From contig NC_088679.1 in NCBI RefSeq assembly GCF_950023065.1, positions 63,426,001-63,490,000 of the forward strand: DNA of 64,000 bases, written 5' to 3'. The first letter of the stretch is position 1; each line of letters opens with the position of its first letter. The notes under the pieces are model-generated. The model saw nothing but the letters and a program-made list of their open reading frames with translations, was not told the origin of the DNA and ran no database searches. A program made the translations under genes and the position numbers. Of the stretch, positions 11,263 through 24,937 are shown piece by piece. This stretch comes from Planococcus citri (taxonomy: Eukaryota > Arthropoda > Insecta > Hemiptera > Pseudococcidae).

Positions 11263-14200
11263 CTAAATTTGCTTCAAATGGTTTCTGCTCACTTTGATAG
11301 TAACAGCACCACGAACAGTTCGAAGTAATTTTATTACTTCGTTCGTTTCCAAGTTTTGAACGTTCTTCGAATTTATCTGCGAAATCGAACGAAAATACTT
11401 TAGGTACAAGACGCACAAGGTTAGTAAAAGTAAAACATGATAGGTAGGTAAGTAGGTAGGTATCACACATCAGCTCGCAATTCGAAAAAAAAACTGAACG
11501 CGAACTGAACCACCACTTCGTAAGTCTAGATAATACGTAGGTAGGTAATAGGTACTACGTTACCTCCAAAATTTGATCGCCTACTCTCAAACGACCATCA
11601 CTCGCTGCAACACTATTCGCGTGAATTGCACTAATTACGCTGGTATTGTTTTCATAACTCAGACTAAATCCTAGTCGACTATTCCAATTTCTTTGTAACT
11701 GAACGACGATCGTCTGAAATGTTGAAAATGGTGCGTTCATTCGATTAACTACAAATATTCGTACCATGATATATACCTAGCTTAATTCCTATTGTCTACA
11801 GCCTATACATATACATATGTAGATGTGCGTCCATCAAGTTGGATGCCTGCTTGGGGGAAAAAAAGCGTAATTTACCTCTGACGTAGCGTCCATACGCTGC
11901 AAATTAGAAACCGATTCAGTCTGCGAATCTAGAACGACGCCTTTCCACTTTAACAATCCTTTATTATCGGATGTAGGAATGGATGAAAGTTCAGACTGGG
12001 CGAAGGTGTCATCCGAATTCTACGAAAGAAACAAAATACATTTACAATAAGTACATGGAAGTATCTACGAAGAAAGTATTCATCTAGGTCGATACAAGGA
12101 ACTGGTGACTTAATGACCACATCCACGAATAAGTACGCTTAGGACGAGTAATAACTCATTTTTACAATATTGACGGATCTAAAACGATCTGGGTACCTAT
12201 TAGTATACATATGTATAAATATGAACGGTGCCCATTTATGTGTACCTATAGCCAGGGTTGTCAGCGTAGAATGTAAAACGTAGAATAAATGTAGAATATG
12301 TAAAGTAGAATAAATTTTTATTCTACGTAGAATATGTAGAATAAGTAGAATAAATTGAAAAAATGCAAAAAATGTTCTAATTTGCTGGAAAATTGTACTT
12401 TGCTAAGCTTTTGGATGATTAATTAATTATGTTTTCACCATTGTAATGCTGAAATTCTTCAAAAATGCTGAAAAAAGTTTAGTAGAAGCTGAATTTCTCA
12501 TGTAATTTCACCTCATTTTGATAGGTCACCTGACACTTTTTCAATTATCCCAAAATCATGATTCATGAGCTCAAAATTTTCCAAATATGTTCAAATTCAA
12601 TCAAAACATATTTTCGTCATAATATTCAAATTCAAATTCCTCATGTAATTTTGATCCATTTCAATAGGTTGTACCTACCTATGACTGTTTAAGTTTTTTT
12701 CAATTACCTATCTCTTAAAATCAGGACTCAATTTTGAACTCAAAATTCTCTAAAAATTGAAAAATTTCAAAACATATTTTAATAGAATTCAAAATATTTA
12801 AAATAATTGAAAAACTCCTCGCATAATTTCGACCCATTGCAGCCAACAGGTTGCATTGCATGACTTTTTTTCAATTATGAATTATTATCTCAAATTTATA
12901 ACTCAATTTTGAGCTCAAAATTCTTCAGAAATGCTAAAAAAAAATACATTAAATTTGTTGAAAAATTGGAATTTCTCGTTAATGGTAAAATTTTAACACA
13001 TTTTGATAGGTTTCAACTTTCAAGGTTACTTTATTCGTTTGTTCATTTTTTCTCATGCATTCAGCTTTCAAGCTCACCAAAAAAAATTGATGAACTTTTG
13101 GTCAATTTGTTAAATTTTATTGTAAGTTGTTGTAAGCTCAAAGCTGTAGATTGTAAGCATTATCACGTTTCGTCATTTCTTATCAGGTAAACAGCCAATC
13201 AGAACTTTTTCTACATTCTACATTCTACGTATAGTCTACGTCGATATTCTACTTATTCTACTTATTTTACACGTAGACGTAGAATAACTTATTCTACATG
13301 TAAAATGACAACCCTGCCTATAGCCTAAACTCATCTATAGTTCGAGATTAACAAATATTATTATTATTATTATTATTTTTCATTTTATTTATTTATTATT
13401 ATTATTTTTTGTACGTTAAGCTCTTTTTTGTGTACACAGCACCACATAAGTAGGAATTTGAATTCAATACCCACCAAAGTTATACGAAAAAACTCATATT
13501 TTCAACACTCGAAAAACAAGCATCGAAACAAGACATCGCTAGACGTAGGTATACTTAATAAGTTAAGCACTTGAGCGGTGTGAGTACTCACTCGAGTGAG
13601 TATCGAACAGATAGGTAGGTTTGAGAAGCGAGAACTCAGTCGTAGATTAGATAAAAACCGAATAACGCGTCTAAACACACGTTTGAGTGTTTGAGATTTG
13701 AAAACTAATCGAGGCCGAGGCCGGATTAGATAAAGAGTACCTACCAATATCATACGTACACGTGCTTAACTGCAGCTATTACGTTATGCGCTTACGAGTA
13801 GGTAAGAGTAATTATTAAGTTTGCGACGTACTTTTGCGGATAAACCAGGCACATTTATGGAATGGTAAGCAGGATCGCTGTGTTGAAAACTGATTTTGTC
13901 TCCGTGGATATCTAAAGCTGGTAGGCTTACTGGTTCGTCGGCGATCTCCGCGAGATTTTCATTCGGAAGATAATCGTTTTGCATTCTCTTGGAAATCGAA
14001 CTTGTTTTTTGAGCTGCACAACGAAACGCGAAGATATATTAGGTAATTAGGTAGGAACGTATAAAAGACAGGTTGAAAAATCAACTCTAAACGTTAAACG
14101 TTGCCGTACCCGTAGTTACGACTTACGAGTACATCTCTCAATGAAAAAAGTCACTCACAAACTAAAGTGGAAAATGCTCCTTCGAAAAGACCGGCTTCAT

Positions 14201-17200
14201 CATCTTCATCATCATCATCATCATTGTCGACGTCGTCGTCGTAATCATGATTGGACTGCTCTTCCGATTGCATTTTTGATATCGCATCATTTTCATCGAT
14301 ATTACTCGTATTTTTCGTATTCTCGCTTTCGACTTTCAATTTTTTCACAGCCAAAGTATTCAACATGTCGACAGCTTCTTTCCTACATAAAATACAGACA
14401 CACGCGTGAATTACGCATATTCTTTCATTTTAGATTTTACATATTTACCTACTATGTACCTAATAATACATACATATAATAAGTAGATATGATTAAAAAT
14501 GACGAGAAATTTCATCAGATCGGAAGGGTCGAATGTCGGCTTATGATGTTATAAAAGACTACTCGATCGCATGGGTTCAAGTTAGGTACCTACATATCTT
14601 ATACTTATGTATTTATTTACCTCAAAGTTTTATTATTATCTTCAAAATGACTAGAACTAAGCGAGGTTAACGAAGACGATAGAGTTTCACGACGAAGTCT
14701 CAGACTAACTTCGTCGCCGCAGTCTCTAAGGAATTTCACAGCTTCTTGATGACTCATTTCGCCAATTTCTCTGTTATTCACCTACAAACGGACAATTTTA
14801 AAAAAATATCATTACTTATTAGTTATCTACAAATACTCAAATCCAAATGATACGAGTCATTAGGTAGATATAGAAGTATATTATACTCGTTGCAGTTTAT
14901 GTAAAGGAAAAAGGTGCTTGACCGGCAAATGCTATCTCGTAGGTACCTATATAGGTAGATTGTAGGAACCAAAAGTGTAATTTTTCAAAAGGATTAGGTA
15001 AACACTTGATCGAAGCTATGTAACCGAAGAGTCACCTAGTGTTATACAATTTGTAGGCAACTTGGCGTAGTTCAGCTTTTCTGCAGTTTTCAAATCATCA
15101 CAATACAAAAAAAAATTAAAATCGAACTTACGACGAGGTGAGGCTGGGGCAGTAGGTACTCCTATTTTCAGTGATTTTCGATTTGATTAAAGAATACATT
15201 AGCCAATAAAAAGGACACGTATATCAAACCTGTCTGATCACGATTTTGATAGGTAGGTACGAGTACAAGTACATTGTAAAAATACAGCGTACCTACCTAG
15301 TACCTACTTCAGTTACGAAGCCGTAAAAACTCGCATTAGTGATTATATTGATTAAGGTAGGCGCCTACTAAAGGTCGAGGCACTACATTCAATCTAGTAA
15401 AGTAAGTAGTAGCACGTAAAGGCTATAGGTAAAGTAAAGGTCTCTAGAGATACGGATGCAAAATTACGAATGACCAGTAGACTATCATAAAGCACATAAC
15501 TGGATTTCATGTAAAAAAAAAAAAAAAAAAAAAAAAAAAGGTCGACCCTGGAAAGTGGAACTGAACTGAGGTCCTCATTCTCTATACCGCAAAAAATGAA
15601 GATTATCGACTCCTACCTACGTGTCTTGTAAATTTTACGCGTCTGGAATAGTAATTTAATTTTTTTTGGACGTTGCCATAAAATCGACTAATTTTGAAAA
15701 CTTTTCCTTTCATCAGATACTAACGGTCCAAATGTGAATGAGTACCTAGTGTTTTTTCTTCTATTAGGGGTGGGGGGGGAGGATTTCAATTTTTGCAGAG
15801 GGGGCACCGAAATGGAATTAGGTATTAAAGGAATTTCGATCATCCAACTCGCGATAAATTTACAGAGATACTCGTAGGTAAGTATGTGGATGTGCCTTCA
15901 CCGCGAATAATTGCAAGTAATTACGTACCCCTACCCACCTCTGCCATGTCTACAAGTATTAACACACATGTACAGCGTATGTACGTATGTGTACACACCA
16001 CAGAGGTAGGTAGAGGTACGAGTACATTAGACGAATTAAGCACTGCACACTGCACACGAGCAAGTAGCGTGAAGGATATCGCAGCAGGCTATAAACTTAC
16101 GCTGATAATTTGATCGCCGGGTTTAATTCTGCCGTCGCAAATAGCTGGTTTCTTGACTAAAGCACGAACGATATGACTACGAAGACCATCTTCGTCTTTT
16201 CTAAGTGTGAAACCCAAACTACCGTTGATTTTTTTCATTTTAATCTCGAATTCCTGAAAAAAAAAAACCACCGTGGTTTAGCAATCGCAGAATCACTATC
16301 GTCAGACCACGAGTAGTCGAGTAGGTACCTATAAAAACGCTCAGACCCTCTAGACCAATTTTTCACCCACAAAAACAGACGTAAGAATCGAGGAGAGGAA
16401 CGCAGCCAACGTAGTTAAAGGTAGTAGGCTAGATATGTTATAGGTAAGAAAATTTTCAATCAATTAAAGGAAAGAATTCAGGTACGCTCGGTAGATCTAT
16501 TTTTCATTAGGTGGAAGTGGTGTTTGAAAGCGAAATGTGAAAAATCAATTTTTCTACCCGTACCTAATAACAATAAGTATCTGAATTCTGAATGGGCGTC
16601 GTTATAAGACGAGTCAGCATTCGTATCTGTAGGTAGGTATCTAAGTGAAACGACCGACTTGTTTGTCAATAAGAACACAACACAACGCGATGTCAGTATA
16701 TAGTGGGTATTTAGGTACCTGCTCGTAAATTAAGGACTTACTCTGTGCTGTACGCAGCAATCGTACGTCATCGGAGTAAAATTCGAAAACATTTGACTAG
16801 AAGATACCGGCTTCTTCGTGGAAAACTGTTGCAAACGACACACGATCAGTGTAACGGCATTATCCAATTTACGTAATATTTGCAACGCTTCCTGCACATA
16901 AATAAAGGTACAAAAGTATAAGCGCGTGTAAGTACGACTACGAGTACAGAGTAGGGTACTGTATAATAGGTATGATCGACGTCAGTCATTTTGGTTGTCT
17001 CGCGTCGTTGTGTACATTCGTCGATAGTAAATGTTGTATAAGTGTGGGTGAGACTTACTCACACTTATACAACATTTACTATCAACGAATGTACACAACG
17101 ACGTGAGACAACCAAAATGGCTGACGTCGATCATACCCATTATACAGTACCTTATACAGAGTACTTGCAATTTGTATTCGATAACGATAATACTCGTATG

Positions 17201-20200
17201 TAAATCTAAATCGGTCGAGTTAGGTTAGGTTAAGTGGACTGCTTTCTATACTCAATATTTGTATTTGTATGTACCAACATATTCCGATATTCCATATACC
17301 TACTCATACTGTGAGGGCCGTGACCAGCCATAAGCGTATAGTTATGTATTTCGGATTTGCAGTGTGCTCAGAAACACGTATGACGTATCGAGCGCCGCAG
17401 AAAAACCCAGGGGAAATAATCGATTGGATCTCATCAGGTCTGAGCAGATCCGAAATCCGAACATTCGCCGGATTCATAAGGTCCGATCATTTTCCTATGG
17501 GAAATGGGAATACGTAGGTACATACATGATTGGTTGTTGGATTGTACTGATAACATTCCATCACTCGTCGTAGGCATTAATTAAGGTATTTCGCGTTTCC
17601 AGCTTATATTTTCAACAAAAAGCTTTCTTCAGAGTGCTCGAGATTCGATAACCATTAACTAGGTACTCATATACAGAGTGGCCCAAAAGTCAGTATCCCG
17701 ATTTTCACGTATTAGTTTTTCTTTGAAAAATCAAAAACTAAGCATCGTAGAAAAAAACTAACGACATCATGTCGATTCGAAATTTAATTCTCTACAACTT
17801 TGTTTTCAAGAAATTTTTTTTGGACGCTTTCTTTCGCCTCCAGATCAATTTTTGTGGCTTGATGATTTTCATGAAAAAATTTTCAAAAGTTCATTTCTAA
17901 GAGTTTCAGTTTTTCTTTGAAAAATCAAAAACTAAGCATCCTAGAAAAAAACTAATGACATTATGTCGATTGGAAATGTAATTCTCTACAATTTTGTTGT
18001 CATGAAATTTTTTTTGGACGCTTCCTTTCGCCTCCAGATCAATTTTTATGAAGCTCAGTTGGCAAATTTTTCAAAAATTTTAGTTTTTTGCAAAAAAATC
18101 AAAAACTAAACATCCTAGAAAAAAACTAACGACATTATGTCGATTGGAAATTTAATTCTCTACAATTTTCCTCGACGTAATTTTTTCGTAGGATGCTTCT
18201 TTTCATCTCCAGATCAATTTTAATGAAACTTAGCTTGCAAATTTTTCAAAAATTTTAGTTTTTTGTAAAAAAAAAATCAAAAACTAAGCATCCTAGAAAA
18301 AAACTAACGACATTAAGTCGATTGGAAATTTGATTCTCTACAACTTTGTCAACATGACATTTTTTTTTTGGACGCTTTCTTTCGCCTCCAGATCGATTTT
18401 TGTGGCTTGATGATTTTCATGAAAAAATTTTCAAAAGTTCATTTCTAAGAGTTTTAGTTTTTCTTTAAAAAATCAAAAACTAAGCATCCTAGAAAAAAAC
18501 TAATGACATTACGTCGATTGGAAATTTAATTCTCTACAACTTTGTTGGCATGAAATTTTTTTTGGACGCTTCCTTTCGCCTCCAGATCAATTTTTATGAA
18601 GCTCAGTTGGCAAATTTTTCAAAAATTTTAGTTTTTTGCAAAAAAATCAAAAACTAAGCATCCTAGAAAAAAACTAACGACATTATGTCGATTGGAAATT
18701 TAATTCTCTACAATTTTCCTCGATGTAATTTTTTCGTAGGATGCTTCTTTTCATCTCCAGATCAATTTTAATGAAACTTAGCTTGCAAATTTTTCAAAAA
18801 TTTTAGTTTTTTGTAAAAAAAAATCAAAAACTACGCATCCTAGAAAAAAACTAACGACATTAAGTCGATTGGAAATTTGATTCTCTACAACTTTGTCAAC
18901 ATGACATTTTTTTTGGACGCTTCCTTTCACCTCCAGATTGATTTTAATGAAAGTCAGTTTGCAAATTTTTCAAATGTTCATCTTTAAAAGTTTTAGACCC
19001 TTGGTTTTTTGACAAAATAATGGTCAAATAAGAACATGAATCCTAAATTCGGTTTCTACGGGTCAAGTCACTCCCATCTAGACACTTTTTGTGATAATTT
19101 TGGGTGAAATTTGACGATCACAAAAGCTGCTCAAATTGAGCAACTCCTGCTTCAATGCAGGCTAGAATCGTTCGTTACCATTTTGAATGTTATTCGTTCT
19201 TCACGATCACATCACATCAAACCTACTCGCAGATGTGATACTCAGGTTGTTTGTGAAATGAGTCTTTTACTTGTAGGTAAGTAAAAAACTTGAATGTTTC
19301 AATTTCACCCAAAATTATCACAAAAAGTGTCTAGATGGGAGTGACTTGACCCGTAGAAACCGAATTTAGGATTCATGTTCTTATTTGACCATTATTTTGT
19401 CAAAAAACCAAGGGTCTAAAACTTTTAAAGATGAACATTTGAAAAATTTGCAAACTGACTTTCATTAAAATCAATCTGGAGGTGAAAGGAAGCGTCCAAA
19501 AAAAAATGTCATGTTGACAAAGTTGTAGAGAATCAAATTTCCAATCGACTTAATGTCGTTAGTTTTTTTCTAGGATGCTTAGTTTTTGATTTTTTTTTTA
19601 CAAAAAACTAAAATTTTTGAAAAATTTGCAAGCTAAGTTTCATTAAAATTGATCTGGAGATGAAAAGAAGCATCCTACGAAAAAATTACATCGAGGAAAA
19701 TTGTAGAGAATTAAATTTCCAATCGACATAATGTCGTTAGTTTTTTTCTAGGATGTTTAGTTTTTGATTTTTTTGCAAAAAACTAAAATTTTTGAAAAAT
19801 TTGTCAACTGAGCTTCATAAAAATTGATCTGGAGGCGAAAGGAAGCGTCCAAAAAAAATTTCATGACAACAAAATTGTAGAGAATTAAATTTCCAATCGA
19901 CGTAATGTCATTAGTTTTTTTCTAGGATGCTTAGTTTTTGATTTTTTAAAGAAAAACTAAAACTCTTAGAAATGAACTTTTGAAAATTTTTTCATGAAAA
20001 TCATCAAGCCACAAAAATCGATCTGGAGGCGAAAGAAAGCGTCCAAAAAAAATTTCTTGAAAACAAAGTTGTAGAGAATTAAATTTCGAATCGACATGAT
20101 GTCGTTAGTTTTTTTCTACGATGCTTAGTTTTTGATTTTTCAAAGAAAAACTAATACATGAAAATCGGGATACTGACTTTTGGACCACTCTGTATATTTC

Positions 20201-21212
20201 TGAGGATGCTATACTTTAAAAACCCTTCGAAGCAATGTGATGGTAAAAAAATAAACCTCGCCGTAGTCGAAGGTACCTACACAGGTAGGTGCTCGTAAGT
20301 TGGGTATTTGCGACAGTGGAGAAATTGGAATTTAGCAAACGATGAACGGTGTTAAATGAAGAAATTCAACTTACAAAACTGGATAAATGTGTTAAAGCGT
20401 TTCCATTAGCGGATAATATAATATCACCTTCTTGCAATAGACCAGACTGCGAAGCAGCTTCCAATGGAAACAGCTGCTTGATGAAAATGAAACCGTCGTA
20501 TTCCAAAACGCTAAATCCTAATCCGCGACTTCCTTTACGTAAATTGACTTCGAAAATCGAATCTGTAAAACGAAGAAAAAGGTGAAAAAGATGATGCAAT
20601 TGCAAATGCAAATCCGCTAATCGAAAACCAAATATTGAAAATGACACACGTAAGATAAGAATGGTACCCCTAACGTAATTTTCTAGGATTTGAATTTTGA
20701 TTTGAACACAAAGTTCAGCTCAGCCTTCTAGTAGTTGTCAAAAAAAAAAAAAAAAAAAAACCGACGAAACGACGTAGGTACCTACCTTTGTTAACGTCAA
20801 TGACGAGTTTGCGTTGGTTGAAATTAAACAACTGGTGGATATCGGCGTTCGCCCCATCGCGATCGTCGCCGGAGTAATCGTCGTCGATGAAGGTTTTATC
20901 GTCGACGACGTAATCATCGTGGAAACTGCAGGTCTTATCTAACGAATTGCTGCGATGTATTTCGTTGAAGCTTTTCTCCATTTCGTAAGAAACTGCCTTG
21001 TCTGTGGCGGCCAATTCCAGCATTTTGGCTGCGGCGTTTGCGTTGAGACGGAGACGGCTATCGGCGACGTTGACTAGATTATGCCACGGCGCGAAAAGTC
21101 TGCCCATCGTCACGCTATGTTTCGAACCCAAACACTCTTCGGATTTACTTCTTCGAGGTCTGCGCGCATTTTTCAAGCATTTGCTAGGTCTTTGACTGAT
21201 GCTAGCGCCCAT
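11263..21212 (-). CDS. Three-PDZ-domain scaffold protein (10 exons)
   Basis: Exons in coding order: 21212-20786, 20562-20375, 16891-16742, 16253-16101, 14781-14621, 14382-14159, 14013-13832, 12019-11876, 11713-11564 and 11376-11263. All introns are GT-AG, all phases agree, and the 1893-nt total gives 630 residues ending at TAG. PDZ1 is about residues 145-225 (GLGF 156-159), PDZ2 about 257-340 (SLGF 267-270), and PDZ3 about 545-625 (RLGF 556-559). An acidic Asp/Glu tract lies near 407-422. The start is ATG at 21212, with an in-frame TAA 18 bases upstream; it begins Met-Gly-Ala-Ser-Ile-Ser, a possible N-myristoylation signal. PDZ domains bind C-terminal peptides; PDZ2 has His at the first helix-B position, the class I pattern. 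No kinase, phosphatase, SH3 or FERM domain is present. The nearest families might be PTPN13- or PATJ-like PDZ proteins, but I do not recognise the orthologue. Confidence 0.85.
11564..11713 (-). other. PDZ domain 3, N-terminal part (exon 9 of the PDZ gene)
   Basis: Contains RLGF and the turn GRLRVGDQI. The final exon (11263-11376) completes the domain with helix B and the last strand, and the protein ends eight residues after the strand. The domain is therefore at the very C-terminus. Confidence 0.85.
12253..13316. mobile_element. hAT-type non-autonomous element in an intron of the PDZ gene
   Basis: Termini CAGGGTTGTCAGCGTAGAA and the inverted ...ATGACAACCCTG are flanked by perfect 8-bp duplications CCTATAGC (12245-12252 and 13317-13324). 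Subterminal regions are built of GTAGAAT/ATTCTAC words in both orientations. The first eight bases of the terminus match the hAT-type end at 7228. No transposase frame is visible. It lies in the intron between exons 7 and 8 and does not disturb the splice sites. Confidence 0.9.
13340..13410. repeat. (ATT)n microsatellite
   Basis: A run of ATT/TTA units inside the intron between exons 7 and 8 of the PDZ gene. Confidence 0.8.
14782..16100 (-). other. Intron 4 of the PDZ gene
   Basis: GT-AG intron of 1.3 kb. It holds an A run of about 27 at 15512-15538 and many GTAGGTA words. No inserted element with clear ends is visible. Confidence 0.6.
16101..16253 (-). other. PDZ domain 2, N-terminal part (exon 4 of the PDZ gene)
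   Basis: Contains SLGF and the turn GRIKPGDQI. The exon ends exactly at codon phase 0 before exon 5 (14621-14781), which gives VNNREIG and helix B with MSHQEAV. The split point matches that of PDZ3, suggesting the domains share an ancestral intron position. Confidence 0.85.
16945..17167. repeat. Near-perfect palindrome of about 220 bp in a PDZ-gene intron
   Basis: Two arms of about 100 bases, centred near 17053, match in inverted orientation with few mismatches, separated by only a few bases. The outer parts GGTACTGTATAAT and ATTATACAGTACC also pair. Transcribed, it would fold into one long hairpin. It could be a small MITE or a hairpin RNA source. No target duplication was identified. Confidence 0.8.
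17674..20192. mobile_element. Foldback element with CAGAGTGG termini and TA target site
   Basis: Termini CAGAGTGGCCCAAAAGTCAG and the inverted ...CTGACTTTTGGACCACTCTG lie at 17674 and 20192, each flanked by TA. The arms run to about 19110 and from about 19297, leaving a loop of about 190 bases. They are made of units of 174-196 bases marked by TCAAAAACTAAGCATC. In the left arm a three-unit block of 548 bases is present twice; in the right arm once. TA flanks suggest a Tc1/mariner-like origin, but no transposase is visible. It lies in the intron between exons 2 and 3 of the PDZ gene. Confidence 0.9.
20375..20562 (-). other. PDZ domain 1, N-terminal part (exon 2 of the PDZ gene)
   Basis: The exon encodes the first four or five strands of the domain, with the GLGF carboxylate-binding loop and the typical glycine-aspartate turn before strand beta-D (EGDIIL). 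The domain is completed by exon 3 (16742-16891), which supplies helix B and the last strand. Confidence 0.85.
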
Positions 21213-24200
21213 AATTTTCACAGCCACGGCTTAGCCAGCACATCATATTTCTCGATAATCGAGTTCATCAGCGCAGTAGCCAGTTGTCCATTAATCGCAC
21301 GTACTCGTATTAAGCGATTTCACCTGAAACAGGCTGAGAAAACACGACACGAATTAATTTCAGCTAAGTACTTATATAAGTAGTATTAGGCACCCAATCT
21401 ACATAAATATGTATCATCGTTTAGAGAGGTGATTGGACGTTTTATAGGGTGTTCTTCATTCAATTGATTCGATTAAAAAAAGACACGCCTTTGCAACTTT
21501 TCCACGCAGGAAAATAGGTAGGTACCTATCTTACATCGGAATTAGATGGACCACAAATGAAGTGAGACAAAACCGCGGAGACGATCGACCGCGAGTATTC
21601 CACTAATAAGCAATAAGAACTCGAGTCTCAAACTCGCCCCATATAGGTAGGCACCTATATACCTAGTACCTACTAACGACACTCGTATACTCATGTACCT
21701 ATACCAGAGTGAATAAGTATTTTCACACTACATACGTTAATGTAGGTACCGTATTCTTATTCTTTGAAAGATCTAGTTTACCAAACTGACTGACCAACGA
21801 GCGTGGAATTACTCGTACATACATAATGCGAGACCAAGTCTGCTGTCTGTTTATTAGGTACTAGCCTACTAGGTATAGTCATTCGAAGTAAAGGCAGAGC
21901 ATATAGCATAGCATAGCGTACTTGAGCTATATAATCATCACGTAGGTACCCAAGTACCTGGCTCCAGTTGAACTGCGCTGCGCTGAGCGCAAGTTGAATG
22001 AAAGTAAAATTAGCTACCTGAGAATCACGCGTACGAATGTACCTACATTCATACCTCACCTTGGTAACTTTTACAACTGTAAACTGTACCTATAGTGTAC
22101 TGTATACATTACAGTAATTTCAAGAGCAAAGGTACGCTCCACTCTAACTTATCTACCGTCAAGTGCCTAGAGCCCAGAGCCCAGAGCCCAGATGTACTCT
22201 TCTATACGTATATGAATATGATTTAGAATGCGTGAGATCAGTGAGAAAAATGTGCGCTTGGACGGCGTTAATTCTAGCAGAAATAATAAACACATGTACT
22301 CGTAGGTACATACTCGTATAACGCGACGAGTAGAAAGCGAAACATGTTAAAATTAACAAACCATTAACCAAAAAAGAATACTTATCTATAGGTGCGTACT
22401 GCTTAGCCCCTACTGCCTACAGCTAGGTTAGGGTACTATAGGTAGTCATTTAACACATATAGGTATGTACTCGTATGTACCATACAAGTCAAAAATTCGT
22501 AGAAAAAGAAAATTAGCCAAAAACTTGTACAATTTTTGCAACAGGTAATCATACACGAAAAATTGGCACTACCGTATTTTAAAATTGTATTCGCCTAGTT
22601 TCGAAAAATGGTGGATATTTTTGCAAGTTTGGGCATAATTGACGAGTAGTACGAGTATTTTTCAAAACAAGAATTCGCCCCGAGGGTATACCCTAGAAGT
22701 GGTCTAGGATTTCGATGGTATTCGGCAATGGTAAAGGTCGATGCGGAATCTCGAATAACCCCTTTTCAACTATAGGTCATTGTTCCGGGAGCCGGTTGAG
22801 TATAGGGGGCAAGAGCGAAAAAACCACGCTTTTTATCGAAATCTTCCTTCCAGAGACACCTTCGGAGTTGAAATTTTTCCTGCACTACTTTCAACTCAAA
22901 ATGAAAGTCTCCTCACTGAACTTGGCCAAAATCCTCTAATTTTTTATTTTCGTGATCCACGGTGGAGTGAAAAAAATCACATACCTATCGTGGATTTTGA
23001 CGAAAATTTGGTAAGGAAATTTATACCTACTTTGAACGTCGTGAAACTACCGAGAAAAATTTTGAGCCTTTTAGGTGCTCAGGAAACTGAGCCAGGCGTT
23101 CTCGAAGCAGGATCATTTTTGAGTAGCGATTTGAGTTTATAAACTTGCCCAATGCCCGACGGCCTTTTCGATTGATTTGATCCTCTGCAGAATCGAAACG
23201 AAGAAGAAGAAAGAGAATCGAATCGAATCGATTGATATTGAAGATGGCAGGTAGGTATCCGTACCGTTCAGGTCATTCCTTTCGTGTGACATTGGAAAGA
23301 GTATGGTACAACATATCAGGTATACCAAGACCAAGATTCACCAACCTCGTAGGTATTTTCACGATTGAAAAACAAAAGATCGATGAAAGGTCGACTGTCG
23401 AGGTGACAACGCGACGGGACGGTGGCGATCGATGAAGAAAACATTTTTGGTTTTCGTGACAAACAAAATGAAATATCTACCTATAATGACGACTCGATAA
23501 TATTTCTGTTTCGAAAAATATACGCTAGAATTTCAAATTCCTGTTTAAGTAGGTAGATATCCTTCTCTTGCAACCTGAAATTTGTCTACGAATCGAGTGA
23601 AGACCCATCTCCCCCACCCCCACCCCACTAGCACCGACCATCACGGACAAAACCGAGGCTACGAATAAATTAGTTTACTTTGATAATTTTTCTATCGTTA
23701 ATCCTAATCGTTATTCACTCGTTTATGTATAGGTAGAGGTATAATGTTCTACTGTTACTTTTACTCTACCTATACCTACTCTACCCAACATTCCAGACTA
23801 TGGCAATGGCACTCCACCGCACCGCACCGCACCGCACCGTACCTCATCGCATCGCACGAATGCAGGTATACATACTCGTAAATATTATAGTCTCGAGTTC
23901 GTTAGAGGTTTTTGTCATCAAACGACATTTTTTGTACTTTTTTTTCACTCGTAATTTTCTAAATAAAAACTGTCATTATCGGTGATTTGGTTTTCTCAAC
24001 ATCCTAGGGTCACGTCGTATACAATCGCTCATTCTATACTCGACCAAAACAGAACCCGAAACCGTGCCTGTTTTCAAAAATATTTAACGATAACACGATA
24101 GGATAAGAGTGTAAGCGAGCTTTTCTGACATTTGATTAGCGAACAGAGAAGCTCTGACGTTGGTTGATGCTGACGCTGACGCTGACGCAGACGCGACCTT

Positions 24201-24937
24201 GTGTTCGAAATTTGAAAATATCGCAAGCTCGAGTTTCATTCGATTTTTGACTAGGTAGTCAAAACGTGTCATTATCTCGATGGGAACTGAAGCGGCAGCC
24301 ATGGCACATTGGTCATCACTCATCACCATCTCATCGTCTCGACTTATTGCAAGCCGAGAAGTTGGTGGAGTTCCTTTTAGTCCTCCCTGCATCTGCTCAG
24401 CTGATATCACGAATCTTCTCATCTCAGGCGGTGCAATTCCCGAATTCCGGATACCGGTGCTTAATTACGAGTAGGTATACTCGATAGGCATTTGACGTTG
24501 TTTAGTCTGAAGTAGAATGGGCACAATGCGTTGTGCGTACGATAGGTATTGTTTAGAGCTCGTAACAATTAAAAGTAAGAATAGGTACTCGTATACTCGT
24601 CGTAAGAAACACATACAAACGCGTACCTAAGCCCGAAAGCGAGCAAGGGGATAAGAAATGTGCTAGGCTATTTTTGATCAACGCATCAATCGACTTCAAT
24701 TGTGAAAACATCAATTTTTGCCACCCCGGGCCGCACCATGCTCTTCGCATTCGCGTGTTTGTAAACGTAATTAATCGATTTATAAACAAAAGCAACGCAA
24801 TGCAACGCAACATCGCAAGTTTACAACCGGCAAACAAATAACAATTTCAATTCTTCGAAAGTTGGAACGCAGAACGCAGCGGTAGCCGGTAGATCTAATA
24901 GACGTACGCCTTTCGATATACATATGTGCGATCAAAT
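21213..24937. other. Upstream region of the PDZ gene
   Basis: No coding exon was found. At 22640-22960 lies a diverged fragment resembling the interior of family A (compare 26130-26400). Short simple repeats occur at 23816-23838 (CACCG units) and 24168-24195 (GACGCT units). Untranslated first exons and a promoter of the PDZ gene may be here but cannot be located by eye. Confidence 0.45.

Noticed and set aside
14141..14479. Histidine-rich plus-strand open frame
   Set aside because: It is the antisense of the Asp/Glu-coding repeat in exon 6 of the PDZ gene.
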